Source of the DNA: Afipia massiliensis
GTDB taxonomy: Bacteria > Pseudomonadota > Alphaproteobacteria > Rhizobiales > Xanthobacteraceae
NCBI RefSeq assembly: GCF_001006325.2
Contig: NZ_LBIA02000001.1
Coordinates: 2,791,501 to 2,855,500 of the forward strand
Length of the DNA stretch: 64,000 bases
Direction: 5' to 3'
The notes beneath the pieces are model-generated. The model did no database searches and had not been told where the DNA came from. It saw only the letters and a list, made by a program, of their open reading frames with translations. This document shows, piece by piece, positions 25,587-34,342 of the stretch. The first letter of the stretch is position 1; every line of letters starts with the position of its first letter. The translations under genes and the position numbers were made by a program.

Positions 25587-26261
25587 ATGGTTTCTGCGGA
25601 ATATCTCAAGCGCATTGCGGTCTGGTCGCGCGGCCTGAACGAGCGGGAAATCGAAGTCGCTCGCGCCGGCGTGATCGAGAAATCGTTCGGCGCGAACGAA
25701 TTCATCTGCATGCGCGGCGATCATTTCGAATACTGGATGGGCGTGGTCACCGGGCTGGTGCGGATCGGCACCGGCTCGCGCGACGGCAAGGCCGTCAGCT
25801 TTACCGGCATGACCAACGGCGCGTGGTTCGGCGAGGGAACCGTGCTCAAGAACGAAGCCAGACGATATGACGCAGTCGCCTTGCGGGAAACGCGCCTGGC
25901 GCTGATGGATCGCGCCACCTTCTTCTGGCTGTTCGAGAACAGCGTCGCGTTCAACCGCTTCCTGGTGGGACTGCTGAACGAGCGGCTCGGCCAGTTCATG
26001 GGGCTGGTCGAGTACGGCCGGATGCTGGACGCCAAGGCGCGCCTCGCGCGCTCAATCGCCTCGCTGTTCAATCCGATCCTGTATCCGGATCATACGCGCC
26101 ATCTGGACATTACGCAGGAGGAGCTTGGCGCGATCTCCGGCATCTCCCGCCAGAACGCCAACCAGTGCCTCAAGACGCTGGAGAAGGAAGGCCTGCTGCG
26201 CCTCGAATACGGCGGCGTGACGGTGATCGATCTGGAGAAACTGCGCGGGTACGGGGAATAG
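25587..26261 (+). CDS. Crp/Fnr-family transcriptional regulator
   Basis: A 224-residue regulator. Residues ~20-115 form a cyclic-nucleotide-binding-like beta barrel (SFTGMTNGAWFGEGTVLKNEARRYDAVALRETRLALMDRATFFWL). It lacks the Cys cluster of FNR and the full cAMP phosphate-binding RPA-type motif, so the effector is unknown. The C-terminal HTH is ITQEELGAISGISRQNANQCLKTLEKEGLLRLEYGGVTVID. It is divergent from the ABC/acyl-CoA ligase operon and is its probable regulator. Two palindromes lie immediately upstream and may affect its expression. Confidence 0.9.
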   Translation: MVSAEYLKRIAVWSRGLNEREIEVARAGVIEKSFGANEFICMRGDHFEYWMGVVTGLVRIGTGSRDGKAVSFTGMTNGAWFGEGTVLKNEARRYDAVALRETRLALMDRATFFWLFENSVAFNRFLVGLLNERLGQFMGLVEYGRMLDAKARLARSIASLFNPILYPDHTRHLDITQEELGAISGISRQNANQCLKTLEKEGLLRLEYGGVTVIDLEKLRGYGE

Positions 26262-26273
26262 GCGTGCGTCGCT

Positions 26274-26408
26274 CCCTCGCCCCGCTCTTGCGGGGAGAGG
26301 GTTGGGGTGAGGGGCCAATCCCTTGCGACGAGTCGATGAAAGTCGCCCCTCACCCGGAGACTTCGCTGCGCTCAGCCTCCGACCTCTCCCCGTAAACGGG
26401 GAGAGGTG
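26274..26408. repeat. Dispersed palindromic repeat, family A
   Basis: The outer arms (ccctcgcccc, cggggagagg) and the central gtgaggggcc/gcccctcacc pair match the copies at 15204, 18967 and 51561. It lies between the convergent regulator and CDF-like genes. Confidence 0.85.
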
Positions 26409-26430
26409 AAGTGGTGCGAACCGCGCAGTC

Positions 26431-26527
26431 ACGCCGTCATTGCGAGGAGCACTTGCGACGAAGCAATCCAGTTCTTCCTTGTTGCTCTGGATTGCTTCGT
26501 CGCAAGTGCTCCTCGCAATGACGGCGT
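26431..26527. repeat. Perfect palindrome with 41-bp arms, family B
   Basis: The left arm 26431-26471 and the right arm 26487-26527 are exact reverse complements over 41 bp around a 15-nt loop. It is the most perfect copy of family B here. Together with the family A copy just before it, it occupies the whole gap between two convergent genes. Confidence 0.92.
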
Positions 26528-26551
26528 GAACGTCCGCTGCGTCGGCAAGCC

Positions 26552-27478
26552 TCACTCCGCCCATTCCTGATCGGTCGTGAAGACAATGGACAGCCAGCGG
26601 TCGGGGGTGTCGTTGCCGATGGCGTCGCCGATCTCGTCGCGGATCTTGTCCCATTCCTCGAGCCGCCTTGGCGGCAAGCCGGGTGGAACGATGAAGTAAA
26701 GCTCGATTTGGCGGCCGCGGCCGACGCGCGCGACATAGGCCCGGTATGACAGGAACTGATAGCGCAGCACGACCTGAGCGGCGATGGCTTCGACCTGTCG
26801 CATGAGGTCCGGCGGCGTGACCAGCAGGGCGTCGGCAAGCGCCTGACGCACCGTGCCGATCGGTATGGGGATGACAATCAGGCAGACGATCGCCAGCGCG
26901 GCAGGGTCGATATAGGGCGACATCCATTTCAGGTGTGTGCCCTGAATCATGTAGCCGAAGATAAAGGCAACGAGCAGGGCGGCCGTCAGCGCCGCCGACA
27001 TCATCCAGGCCTTTGCGTCGAGGGCTATGAAATTGGATCGAATGGTCAGGTTGGCCTTGATGTCAAAGATCGCCATGCCGATTGCGGCGAGCATCGTCAC
27101 GACGGCGTAGATGATGGCCTGGTCGAAGGCGAGTTCGCGACCTCCTGTCAGCAGGCTGCCAATGGCGGTGATCAGCGCATAGATCGCGGCACCCATCAGC
27201 AGGATGCCGTTCAATCCGAGAACCATCGGCTCCAGATGCCAGAAGCCCATGGTGAACTGCGCGATGAGTCTGGATTTGGAGCCGCCCTCGCGCGTCGACG
27301 CCGCAATCAGGTTGGCGACCAGCAGGGCGAGGATCGTCATGACAGCGTCGATCAGCGCATAGACGCCGTCGAAAACAATCGCGAAGGATCCCGACAGAAG
27401 ACCGAACAGAATGCCCAGTCCGGCCAGGGCCAGGGTTACAGCGATCGATAGGCGCAGAACGCCTTGTTCGGTCCTCAT
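26552..27478 (-). CDS. Cation diffusion facilitator-like membrane protein
   Basis: A 308-residue protein with six predicted membrane spans followed by a C-terminal cytoplasmic domain (DLMRQVEAIAAQVVLRYQFLSYRAYVARVGRGRQIELYFIV), the CDF layout. In the second span the motif is FDGVYALIDAVMT, keeping two Asp but with Tyr where many CDF proteins have His; the fifth span has DAKAWMMSA instead of H---D. Metal binding may therefore differ from zinc exporters. The ATG at 27478 gives the expected N terminus just before the first span; the frame is open further upstream to 27547. It follows the second liv operon on the same strand by 53 bp. Confidence 0.75.
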   Translation of the reverse strand: MRTEQGVLRLSIAVTLALAGLGILFGLLSGSFAIVFDGVYALIDAVMTILALLVANLIAASTREGGSKSRLIAQFTMGFWHLEPMVLGLNGILLMGAAIYALITAIGSLLTGGRELAFDQAIIYAVVTMLAAIGMAIFDIKANLTIRSNFIALDAKAWMMSAALTAALLVAFIFGYMIQGTHLKWMSPYIDPAALAIVCLIVIPIPIGTVRQALADALLVTPPDLMRQVEAIAAQVVLRYQFLSYRAYVARVGRGRQIELYFIVPPGLPPRRLEEWDKIRDEIGDAIGNDTPDRWLSIVFTTDQEWAE

Positions 27479-27531
27479 GCGGGCATCCGGCAATTCCGCG
27501 GTGTAATCCCTACATCGCGGAGCGGACGGTA

Positions 27532-28227
27532 TCACACCTCGAGCCATTCCTTGCGGATGGCCTGATTGGCCTTGAGGTCGGCCGGAGTGCCCTCGAACAC
27601 GATGCGGCCGTGGCCCATCACGTAGAGCCTGTGGGAGATGCGCATGGCGATGGACAGCTTCTGTTCAACCAGCAGGATCGCCACACCGCGCTTGGCGATT
27701 TCCGCGATCAGGTCGCCGACCTGCTGCACGATCAGCGGCGCGAGACCTTCGGTCGGCTCGTCGATCATGATGAGTTCAGGGTCGCCCATCAGCGTGCGGC
27801 AGATGGTCAGCATTTGCTTCTCGCCGCCGGAGAGCACGCCCGCCGTCGTATCGGCGCGCTCCTTCAGGTTCGGGAACATGTCGAGCATGTTCTCGAGCTT
27901 CCACTTGCCCGGATGCTTGGGGTCCTTGACGCCGAGCAGCAGGTTCTGCCGCACGGTGAGGCCGGGGAAGATGTCGCGATGCTCGGGCACGTAGCCGAGC
28001 CCGAGATGCGCGATCCTGTAGCTCGGCAGACCGGCGATGTTCTGGTCCTTGAACTTGATGGTGCCGTGCGGTGGCACTTCGCCCATGATGGCCTTGACCG
28101 TGGTGGAGCGGCCGACGCCGTTGCGCCCCAGCAGGCTGACGACCTCGCCGGCGCCGATATGCATATCGACGCCCTGAAGGATGTGGCTCTTGCCGTAATA
28201 GGCGTGCAGATCCTGAACTTCCAACAT
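27532..28227 (-). CDS. ABC transporter ATP-binding protein LivF with Arg in Walker A
   Basis: A 231-residue ABC ATPase with signature LSGGEKQML, Walker B LIMIDEPTEGLAPL and a VEQKLSIAMRI switch region, all LivF-like. Walker A reads GRNGVGRSTT: the invariant Lys that contacts the ATP phosphates is Arg. The rest of the motif is intact. The start codon overlaps the livG stop by 1 bp (TGATG). It is the last transport gene of the second liv operon. Whether this subunit hydrolyses ATP, or the partner LivG (normal Lys) does the work, cannot be told from the sequence. Confidence 0.93.
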   Translation of the reverse strand: MLEVQDLHAYYGKSHILQGVDMHIGAGEVVSLLGRNGVGRSTTVKAIMGEVPPHGTIKFKDQNIAGLPSYRIAHLGLGYVPEHRDIFPGLTVRQNLLLGVKDPKHPGKWKLENMLDMFPNLKERADTTAGVLSGGEKQMLTICRTLMGDPELIMIDEPTEGLAPLIVQQVGDLIAEIAKRGVAILLVEQKLSIAMRISHRLYVMGHGRIVFEGTPADLKANQAIRKEWLEV

Positions 28228-28991
28228 CAGGCAGCTTCCTCGCCGAGATAGGCTTCCTTGACCTTCGGACTGTTGCGGATTTCCTCGGGCGTTCCGGATG
28301 CGATGATATGGCCGTAGACCAGCACCGAGATGCGGTCGGCGAGGCCGAACACCACGCTCATGTCGTGCTCGACGATCAGCAGCGTCTTGCCGACCGTGAG
28401 GCGGCGGATCAATTCCACCGCCCGTTCGGTCTCGGCGTGGCTCATGCCCGCGGTCGGTTCATCGAGCAGGATCACGTCCGCACCGCCGGCGATGGTGATG
28501 CCGATTTCGAGCGCGCGCTGTTCGGCATAGGTCAGGAGACCTGCCGGCACGTCGCGGCGCGAGGTGAGGCTGATGTCTTCCAGAATCCGCGCGGTGAGCT
28601 CGCGCACTTCCGGCAGGTTGTCGACGCTTTTCCAGAACGCGTACTTATGTCCCGTCGCCCACAGCACCGCGCAGCGCAGGTTTTCCCACACCGTCATGTT
28701 GGCGAAGACGTTGGTGACCTGGAAGCTGCGGGACAGGCCGCGCCGGTTGATCTGGTAGGGCGCGAGGGTCGAGATGTCCTCGCCCCGCAGCAGCACGTTG
28801 CCGCTGGTCGGCGCCATGTAGCCGCTGATGAGATTGAACGTGGTAGATTTGCCCGCGCCGTTCGGGCCGATCAGGGCATGGCGTTCACCCTGCGTCACCT
28901 TCAGGTTGAGGTCGCGGATCACCTTGGTGATGCCAAAGTTCTTCTGGACGTCGCGGATTTCGATGGCGTCGGGTTTCACAGTCGACATCAT
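28227..28991 (-). CDS. ABC transporter ATP-binding protein LivG
   Basis: A 254-residue ABC ATPase with Walker A GPNGAGKST, signature-region LLTYAEQRALEIGITIAGG (a LivG-type divergent signature), Walker B VILLDEPTAGMSHAE and IVEHDMSVVFGLADRI. Start: ATG 28991 with AAGGGA 8 nt upstream, overlapping the livM stop by 4 bp; longer frames run into livM. It pairs with the Arg-Walker LivF encoded next and has a normal Walker Lys itself. Confidence 0.93.
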   Translation of the reverse strand: MMSTVKPDAIEIRDVQKNFGITKVIRDLNLKVTQGERHALIGPNGAGKSTTFNLISGYMAPTSGNVLLRGEDISTLAPYQINRRGLSRSFQVTNVFANMTVWENLRCAVLWATGHKYAFWKSVDNLPEVRELTARILEDISLTSRRDVPAGLLTYAEQRALEIGITIAGGADVILLDEPTAGMSHAETERAVELIRRLTVGKTLLIVEHDMSVVFGLADRISVLVYGHIIASGTPEEIRNSPKVKEAYLGEEAA

Positions 28992-30289
28992 GCTGCCATT
29001 CCCTTCGCACGCGCTGCGGTCAACGCTTCGTCCCAGGCTATTGCGACCCGCTTCCATGTCATGCGCGCGACGATGAAGCCACCGACGATCAGGATCAGCG
29101 CGAGAACCCATGTCAGGGGGCTCGCAGCGTTGAACGGAATGCCGAACGCCTTGATGTTCGGATTTTCGGTGGGGTTCATCGTGTAGTGAACGACGGATTC
29201 GATCGCGAGCATCAGGCCGATCATGAGCGCAACCGTCGGAACGAGCGCGACGAGATAGGACGGCAGCACACGCCCGAGCGTCCCGCCCCTGAGCAGCGGG
29301 CGATGCATCATCAACAGTCCGGTGATGCCGCCGGGCGCGAACATGACAACCACGATGAAGAACAGCCCGAAGTAAAGCTGCCAGACGTGGGTCAGGTCGC
29401 TCAGTCCGAGCGACAGCAGCGTAACGAAGATCGCGCCGACGATTGGGCCGATGAAGAAGCCGACGCCGCCGATATAGGCTGCGAACAGCACCGTGCCGGA
29501 CTGCACTGCGCCGAGATAGGCCGAATTGGCGATCTCGAAGTTGATGGCGGCGAGCGCGCCCGCGATGCCAGCAAAGAAGCCCGAGAAGCAGAACGCGATG
29601 TAGCGGACCACGTGCGGATCGTAACCGACGAACTGCACGCGCTCGGGGTTATCGCGAACCGCATTGCACATCCGTCCCAGCGGCGTGCGGGTGAGGGCGT
29701 ACATCGCAATCATGCAGATCAGCGTCCAGGCCGCGACCAGATAATAGATCTGGATCTGCGGGCCGAAATTCCAGCCGAACACGCTCAGCAGCTTGGTGCG
29801 GTTGGCGGAAATGCCGGCTTCGCCGCCGAAGAACGTCCGCAGGATCAGCGCCGAGGAGGCGACCAGTTCGGCGACGCCGAGCGAGATCATGGCGAAGGCG
29901 GTGCCTGAACGTTGCGTCGACACCCATCCGAGCAGGATTGCGAAGGCGAGGCCTGCCAGTCCGCCGATCAGCGGCACCAGCGGCAGCGGGATCGCCCACT
30001 TGTTGCCGCCGATGATGTTGATGGCGTGAATGACGAGAAAGCCGCCGAGACCGTAATAGACCGCATGGCCGAACGACAACATGCCGGTCTGGCCGAGCAG
30101 GATGTTGTAGGACAGCGCAAAGATGATCGAGATGCCGATCAGGCTGAACGTCGTCAGGGCGCCACCTGTGCCGAAGACCTTCGGCAGCACCAGCAGGAAA
30201 ATCGCGACAGCGGCCCAGAGCCCGTAGAACTTGAGGTTGTCGGCCGCGGTCGGCGGCGGAGGCGCAACGCGTGCGGTGATGTCGCTCAT
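28988..30289 (-). CDS. ABC transporter permease, LivM family
   Basis: A 433-residue permease with the LivM motif ALSYNILLGQTGMLSFGHAVYYGLGGF near the N terminus and AAYIGGVGFFIGPIVGAIFVTLL later. It is longer than the first LivM (357): the C-terminal part has an extra pair of membrane segments (VALVPTVALMIGLML and PLTWVLALILIVGGFIV) ending in a basic tail. It overlaps LivH by 4 bp and LivG by 4 bp, so the three are translationally coupled. Confidence 0.93.
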   Translation of the reverse strand: MSDITARVAPPPPTAADNLKFYGLWAAVAIFLLVLPKVFGTGGALTTFSLIGISIIFALSYNILLGQTGMLSFGHAVYYGLGGFLVIHAINIIGGNKWAIPLPLVPLIGGLAGLAFAILLGWVSTQRSGTAFAMISLGVAELVASSALILRTFFGGEAGISANRTKLLSVFGWNFGPQIQIYYLVAAWTLICMIAMYALTRTPLGRMCNAVRDNPERVQFVGYDPHVVRYIAFCFSGFFAGIAGALAAINFEIANSAYLGAVQSGTVLFAAYIGGVGFFIGPIVGAIFVTLLSLGLSDLTHVWQLYFGLFFIVVVMFAPGGITGLLMMHRPLLRGGTLGRVLPSYLVALVPTVALMIGLMLAIESVVHYTMNPTENPNIKAFGIPFNAASPLTWVLALILIVGGFIVARMTWKRVAIAWDEALTAARAKGMAA

Positions 30290-31233
30290 GTTTCACGCGT
30301 CCCCAAAAGGCCCATCGGACGGAGCGCGAGAATCAGCACCAGCAGCACATAGGGCATGATCGGCGCGATCTGCGCCACGGTCACATTCCAGATGTCGGAG
30401 AGCCATGTCGATGCGTAGGCGGGACTGAGCGGGCCAAACACTTCGGACAGCGATCCATTCATCGACACCGCGAAGGTCTGCACGAGGCCGATCAGCAGCG
30501 AGGCGATGAACGCGCCCGGCAGCGAGCCGAGCCCGCCGACCACCACGACGACGAACAGGATGGGGCCAAGGAGGCCGGCCATGTTCGATTGGGTGACCAG
30601 CGCCGGACCTGCGATGACGCCCGCCACCGCGGCGAGCGCGGTGCCGACGCCGAACACCATCATGAAGATGCGCCCGACATTATGGCCGAGATGGCCGACC
30701 ATATGCGGATGGGTCAGCGCAGCCTGCACGATCATGCCGACCCGCGTGCGCTTCAGCACGACGAGCAGCGCCAGGAAGATGGCGACCGACACCAGCAGCA
30801 TGAACATCTTGTAGGCGGGATAGTTGGTCGAGAAGATCGTGAAGGCAGGGAAATCGAGCGAGGACGGCACGCGGAAATCCACCGGGCTCTTGCCCCAGAT
30901 GATCTGCACGACTTCCTCGATCGCGAACGCGAGGCCGAAGGTGAACAGCAGTTCGGCGACATGGCCGTTGCGGTGGACCTGGCGCAGCCCGAAGCGCTCG
31001 ACGCCGGCGCCGATGATTCCCGCGAGGATGGGGGCGACCAGCAGGGCGGGCCAGAAGCCGAACCACCGGCTGATCTGAAATCCAAAAAATGCGCCGAGCA
31101 TGTAGAAGCTCGCGTGCGCGAAGTTCAGCACGCCGAGCATACTGAAAATGACCGTCAGGCCGCTGGCCATCAGGAACAACAGCATCCCGAACAGGACACC
31201 GTTCAATGTGGATATGACGACTAGTTCAAGCAC
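30286..31233 (-). CDS. ABC transporter permease, LivH family
   Basis: A 315-residue permease with LivH hallmarks: STLNGVLFGMLLFLMASGLTVIFSMLGVLNFAHASFYMLGA and FVVVVVGGLGSLPGAFIASLLIG. The start is GTG at 31233. The gap to the binding-protein gene upstream is 104 bp and holds a strong hairpin (31269-31300), while downstream it overlaps LivM by 4 bp. Confidence 0.93.
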   Translation of the reverse strand: MLELVVISTLNGVLFGMLLFLMASGLTVIFSMLGVLNFAHASFYMLGAFFGFQISRWFGFWPALLVAPILAGIIGAGVERFGLRQVHRNGHVAELLFTFGLAFAIEEVVQIIWGKSPVDFRVPSSLDFPAFTIFSTNYPAYKMFMLLVSVAIFLALLVVLKRTRVGMIVQAALTHPHMVGHLGHNVGRIFMMVFGVGTALAAVAGVIAGPALVTQSNMAGLLGPILFVVVVVGGLGSLPGAFIASLLIGLVQTFAVSMNGSLSEVFGPLSPAYASTWLSDIWNVTVAQIAPIMPYVLLVLILALRPMGLLGTRET

Positions 31234-31268
31234 GACCTCAGCACTCCCCCCGGATACATGAAGGTCTC

Positions 31269-31300
31269 GTGTTCACCCCGGCGCGGGCCGGGGCGAACAC
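31269..31300 (-). terminator. Intra-operon hairpin after the binding-protein gene
   Basis: GTGTTCACCCCGGC and GCCGGGGCGAACAC pair over 14 bp with one mismatch around a 4-nt loop. No T run follows, so it is more likely an mRNA-stabilising or attenuating element between the binding-protein and permease genes than a full terminator. Confidence 0.5.
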
Positions 31301-31337
31301 AATCAGTTGGCGAAAAAAGCCAGCTTGCGGTGACCTC

Positions 31338-32570
31338 TTATGGACGGGTCATCTTGCAAGTGGTCGGCAGGACGGTCTTGTCGGCATCGATCTTGGCGAC
31401 ACCCTTCCAGCCCCAGCCGGTCTTTTCTTCGTCAAACGGCTCCTTGTTCTTCAGTTCGCCGAACTGCGCGATGTAGATCGGCTGGAAGAACTGGTGGTCG
31501 TCCTTGCGCATGAAGCCCTTGCCGCCGTTGAAGACTTCATAGTCCATGCCTTCGAGAGCAGCCGCAACCTTGACCGGCTCAAGTGACTTGGCCTTTTCGG
31601 CAGCGAGCGCGAACATGCGCATTTCGTTGACGGCGCGCGGATAGAACAGGCTGAAGCCATACTTGTCGCGCAGTGCCTTTTCGAACGCCATCGACGACTT
31701 GTTGTCGATGTTGGCGTAGCCTTCCGCAACCTGGAACACCTGATCGTTCAGGTTACCCTGCTTGATCGCGGTCGGACCGCCGGTGCCGCCTGCGTAGTAG
31801 GTGTACCAGTTGACCTTGAGCCCGGAGTCAGCCGCTGCCTTGAGCAGCAGCGCGAAGTCCTGGCCCCAGTTGCCGGTGATGACGCTGTCCGCGCCGGACG
31901 CCTTGATCTTCGCGATATACGGCGCGAAGTCGGTGACCTTCAGCAGCGGGTGCTTTTCGTCGCCGACGATCTCGATGTCCGGACGCTTCGTCTTCAGCAT
32001 CGCGCGCGCGGCGGTGCGCACCGATTCGCCGAACGAGTAGTCCTGGTTGATCAGATAGATTTTTTTGATCGACGGAGTGCCCTTCATGTAGTTGGTGAGG
32101 GCTTCCATCTTGATGTCGGAGTTTGCGTCCCAGCGGAAGTGCGAGAAGCTGCACTTTTCGTTGGTGAGGACCGGATCAACCGCGGCGTAGTTGAAGTACA
32201 GCACTTCCTTGCCGGGATTGCGTTCGTTGTACTTGGTGATGAAGTCGGTCAGCGCGCCTGCCACCGAGGAGCCGTTGCCCTGGGTGATGTAGCGCACGCC
32301 CGAGTCGATCGCCTTCTGGGCCTGGATCAGGCTTTCCTGCGGATTGGTCTTGTTGTCGAGCGGAACGATTTCGACCTTTTTGCCGAGAATGCCGCCCTTG
32401 GCGTTTACTTCGTCGGCAAGGAACTGGAAGGTCTTGAGGCCGATTTCGCCGACGCTGGCGCCGCCGCCGGACAACGGGTCGATGTAGCCAATTTTCAAGG
32501 TGTCCTGGGCCATCGCCGCTCCGCCCAGCATGGGAAGCGCGAACGCCGCAGCCATCATCAATTTACGCAT
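31338..32570 (-). CDS. ABC transporter substrate-binding protein, LivK type
   Basis: A 410-residue binding protein. The signal peptide is MRKLMMAAAFALPMLGGAAMA with cleavage before QDTLKIGYIDPLSGGGASVGEIG. The type I periplasmic fold is clear (EVNAKGGILGKKVEIVPLDNKTNPQ, YLINQDYSFGESVR). Start: ATG 32570 with AGGGAG upstream; the open frame beyond is non-coding. It is the first gene of the second liv operon. The ligand is unknown. As no ligase is encoded here, an amino acid or small polar compound is as likely as an acid. Confidence 0.93.
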   Translation of the reverse strand: MRKLMMAAAFALPMLGGAAMAQDTLKIGYIDPLSGGGASVGEIGLKTFQFLADEVNAKGGILGKKVEIVPLDNKTNPQESLIQAQKAIDSGVRYITQGNGSSVAGALTDFITKYNERNPGKEVLYFNYAAVDPVLTNEKCSFSHFRWDANSDIKMEALTNYMKGTPSIKKIYLINQDYSFGESVRTAARAMLKTKRPDIEIVGDEKHPLLKVTDFAPYIAKIKASGADSVITGNWGQDFALLLKAAADSGLKVNWYTYYAGGTGGPTAIKQGNLNDQVFQVAEGYANIDNKSSMAFEKALRDKYGFSLFYPRAVNEMRMFALAAEKAKSLEPVKVAAALEGMDYEVFNGGKGFMRKDDHQFFQPIYIAQFGELKNKEPFDEEKTGWGWKGVAKIDADKTVLPTTCKMTRP

Positions 32571-32912
32571 TTTTATCTCCCTGAATTCTCTTTGTGATCG
32601 GCCCGTTCTTGCGGGTGGACAGCCAAGATTTTGGGATCTTGTACCGTCCGGGCCGTTCGTGCGGCGGATTGTGGTCCAACGCCCCGCCAGCCGCAAGCCC
32701 GGTCTCTGGCCGGGCTGGAGAATGCTTAATTTGCCCGGCAGGGTGGGACCGTGATAGGGGTCCGGACCGTTTGCTGGGACCGCGACCGACGGACGCACGC
32801 CGTCATTGGTTGTTTTCTGTGCTGCCCGCATTTCGGTAATCTTCGGTGCGGGGTTGAATGAACATGCCAGCGGCAAAATCGCGACCGTCACGGTCGCCGT
32901 GCGGGATCGACG
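32571..32912. other. Divergent intergenic region between binding-protein gene and fcl
   Basis: The 342-bp gap must hold the promoter of the second liv operon and that of fcl. A palindrome GCGACCGT-C-ACGGTCGC (32881-32897) lies 16 bp before the fcl ATG and could be an operator. No real gene is seen. Confidence 0.5.
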
Positions 32913-33860
32913 ATGGCCGTCGTGCCATTTGATCTGAAAGGGAAACGCGTGTTCGTGGCCGGCCATCGGGGGATGGTGGGCAGCGCCATCGTGCGCCGGC
33001 TCGGCCGCGAGGGTGCCGAGGTCCTGACTGTTTCGCGGAGCGAACTTGATCTGCTCGATCAGGCCGCCGTGAACAGGTGGTTCGCGGCGATGCGCCCGCA
33101 GGTTGTGTTCCATGCGGCCGCGAAGGTCGGCGGCATCGTCGCCAACAACACCCTGCGCGCAGAGTTCATCTACGAGAACCTCCTGATCGCGACCAACGTC
33201 ATCCATGCGGCGCATGTGCACGGCGTCGAGAAGCTGCTGTTTCTCGGTTCCTCATGCATCTATCCGAAGCTGGCTCCGCAGCCGCTGCGCGAGGATTCGC
33301 TGCTGACCAACACGCTCGAGCCGACCAACGAGCCCTATGCGATCGCCAAGATCGCCGGCGTCAAGATGGCGGAGGCTTACCGCGCCCAGTACGGCAGCGA
33401 CTTCATCAGCATCATGCCGACCAATCTCTATGGCCCCGGCGACAACTATCATCCCGAATACAGCCACGTGGTCGCGGCGCTGATCCGCCGCTTCCACGAG
33501 GCGAAGGAAACCGGCGCGCGCGAAGTCGTGGTGTGGGGCACCGGCACGCCGCGGCGTGAGTTTCTTTATGTCGACGACATGGCCGACGCCTCGATCCATC
33601 TGATGAAGACCTATTCCGAAGGCGGTCTGATCAATGTCGGGACCGGCGAGGATATTTCCATCGCGGACTTTGCGCGCGTGGTCGCGCGGACCGTCGGCTA
33701 CACCGGCGAGATCACGTTCGATACGTCGAAGCCGGACGGGACGCCGCGCAAGCTGCTCGATGTCGGCAAGCTCGCGAATTTCGGATGGCGGGCGACGACC
33801 TCGCTCGACGACGGCATCAAGCTTGCCTATCAGGCGTTCCTGAAGGAACGCGCGTCGTAA
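32913..33860 (+). CDS. fcl: GDP-L-fucose synthase-like epimerase/reductase
   Basis: A 315-residue short-chain dehydrogenase of the Fcl/WcaG type, which converts GDP-4-keto-6-deoxymannose to GDP-L-fucose with NADPH. Visible features: the nucleotide loop GHRGMVGSA, the Ser in [18 protein letters not shown], the catalytic Tyr-Lys in [11 protein letters not shown], and the GDP-sugar contacts [27 protein letters not shown] and [18 protein letters not shown]. Length is normal. No gmd gene is visible in the window, so the substrate maker must lie elsewhere. It probably serves surface polysaccharide synthesis. Confidence 0.92.
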   Translation: MAVVPFDLKGKRVFVAGHRGMVGSAIVRRLGREGAEVLTVSRSELDLLDQAAVNRWFAAMRPQVVFHAAAKVGGIVANNTLRAEFIYENLLIATNVIHAAHVHGVEKLLFLGSSCIYPKLAPQPLREDSLLTNTLEPTNEPYAIAKIAGVKMAEAYRAQYGSDFISIMPTNLYGPGDNYHPEYSHVVAALIRRFHEAKETGAREVVVWGTGTPRREFLYVDDMADASIHLMKTYSEGGLINVGTGEDISIADFARVVARTVGYTGEITFDTSKPDGTPRKLLDVGKLANFGWRATTSLDDGIKLAYQAFLKERAS

Positions 33861-33911
33861 TACATATCCGGGTTCCGGAACAAAGTTGGCCGCCTGTCTT
33901 TGGTGACAGCG

Positions 33912-34331
33912 ATGAGTGACATCCACGACCTTCAGCGGTTTGTCGCGGCGCAGGCGCCGGTCTATCCGCGCGTGGTGTTGGAGTTGCGCGCGGGCCGCAA
34001 ACAAAGCCACTGGATGTGGTTCATCTTTCCGCAGATCGAAGGTCTCGGCTTTAGCGCAATGGCGCAGAGATATGCGGTTCACTCCTCTGCCGAGGCGGTG
34101 GCGTATCTCGATCATCCGGTGCTCGGGCCAAGGCTGCGCGAATGCACGCGGCTGGTGAACGCGGTCGACGGCAAGGATATTCATGCGATCTTGGGATCGC
34201 CCGACGATATAAAATTCAGATCGTCGATGACGCTGTTCGCCGAGGTCACTGCCGACAACGCGGACTTTGTTGCCGCCCTGCATAAATACTACAATGGCGA
34301 ATTCGACCCGGCGACCATCGCCCGGCTGTGA
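33912..34331 (+). CDS. DUF1810 family protein
   Basis: A 139-residue cytoplasmic protein of the DUF1810 family, with the characteristic LQRFVAAQ start, RAGRKQSHWMWFIFPQIEGLGFSAMAQRYAV core and DDIKFRSSMTLFAEV. The function of the family is unknown. The ATG at 33912 is preferred; a GTG at 33903 is possible. Its stop overlaps a possible GTG start of the YjbQ gene, so the two are probably co-transcribed. Confidence 0.88.
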   Translation: MSDIHDLQRFVAAQAPVYPRVVLELRAGRKQSHWMWFIFPQIEGLGFSAMAQRYAVHSSAEAVAYLDHPVLGPRLRECTRLVNAVDGKDIHAILGSPDDIKFRSSMTLFAEVTADNADFVAALHKYYNGEFDPATIARL

Positions 34332-34342
34332 GCGACAGATCC

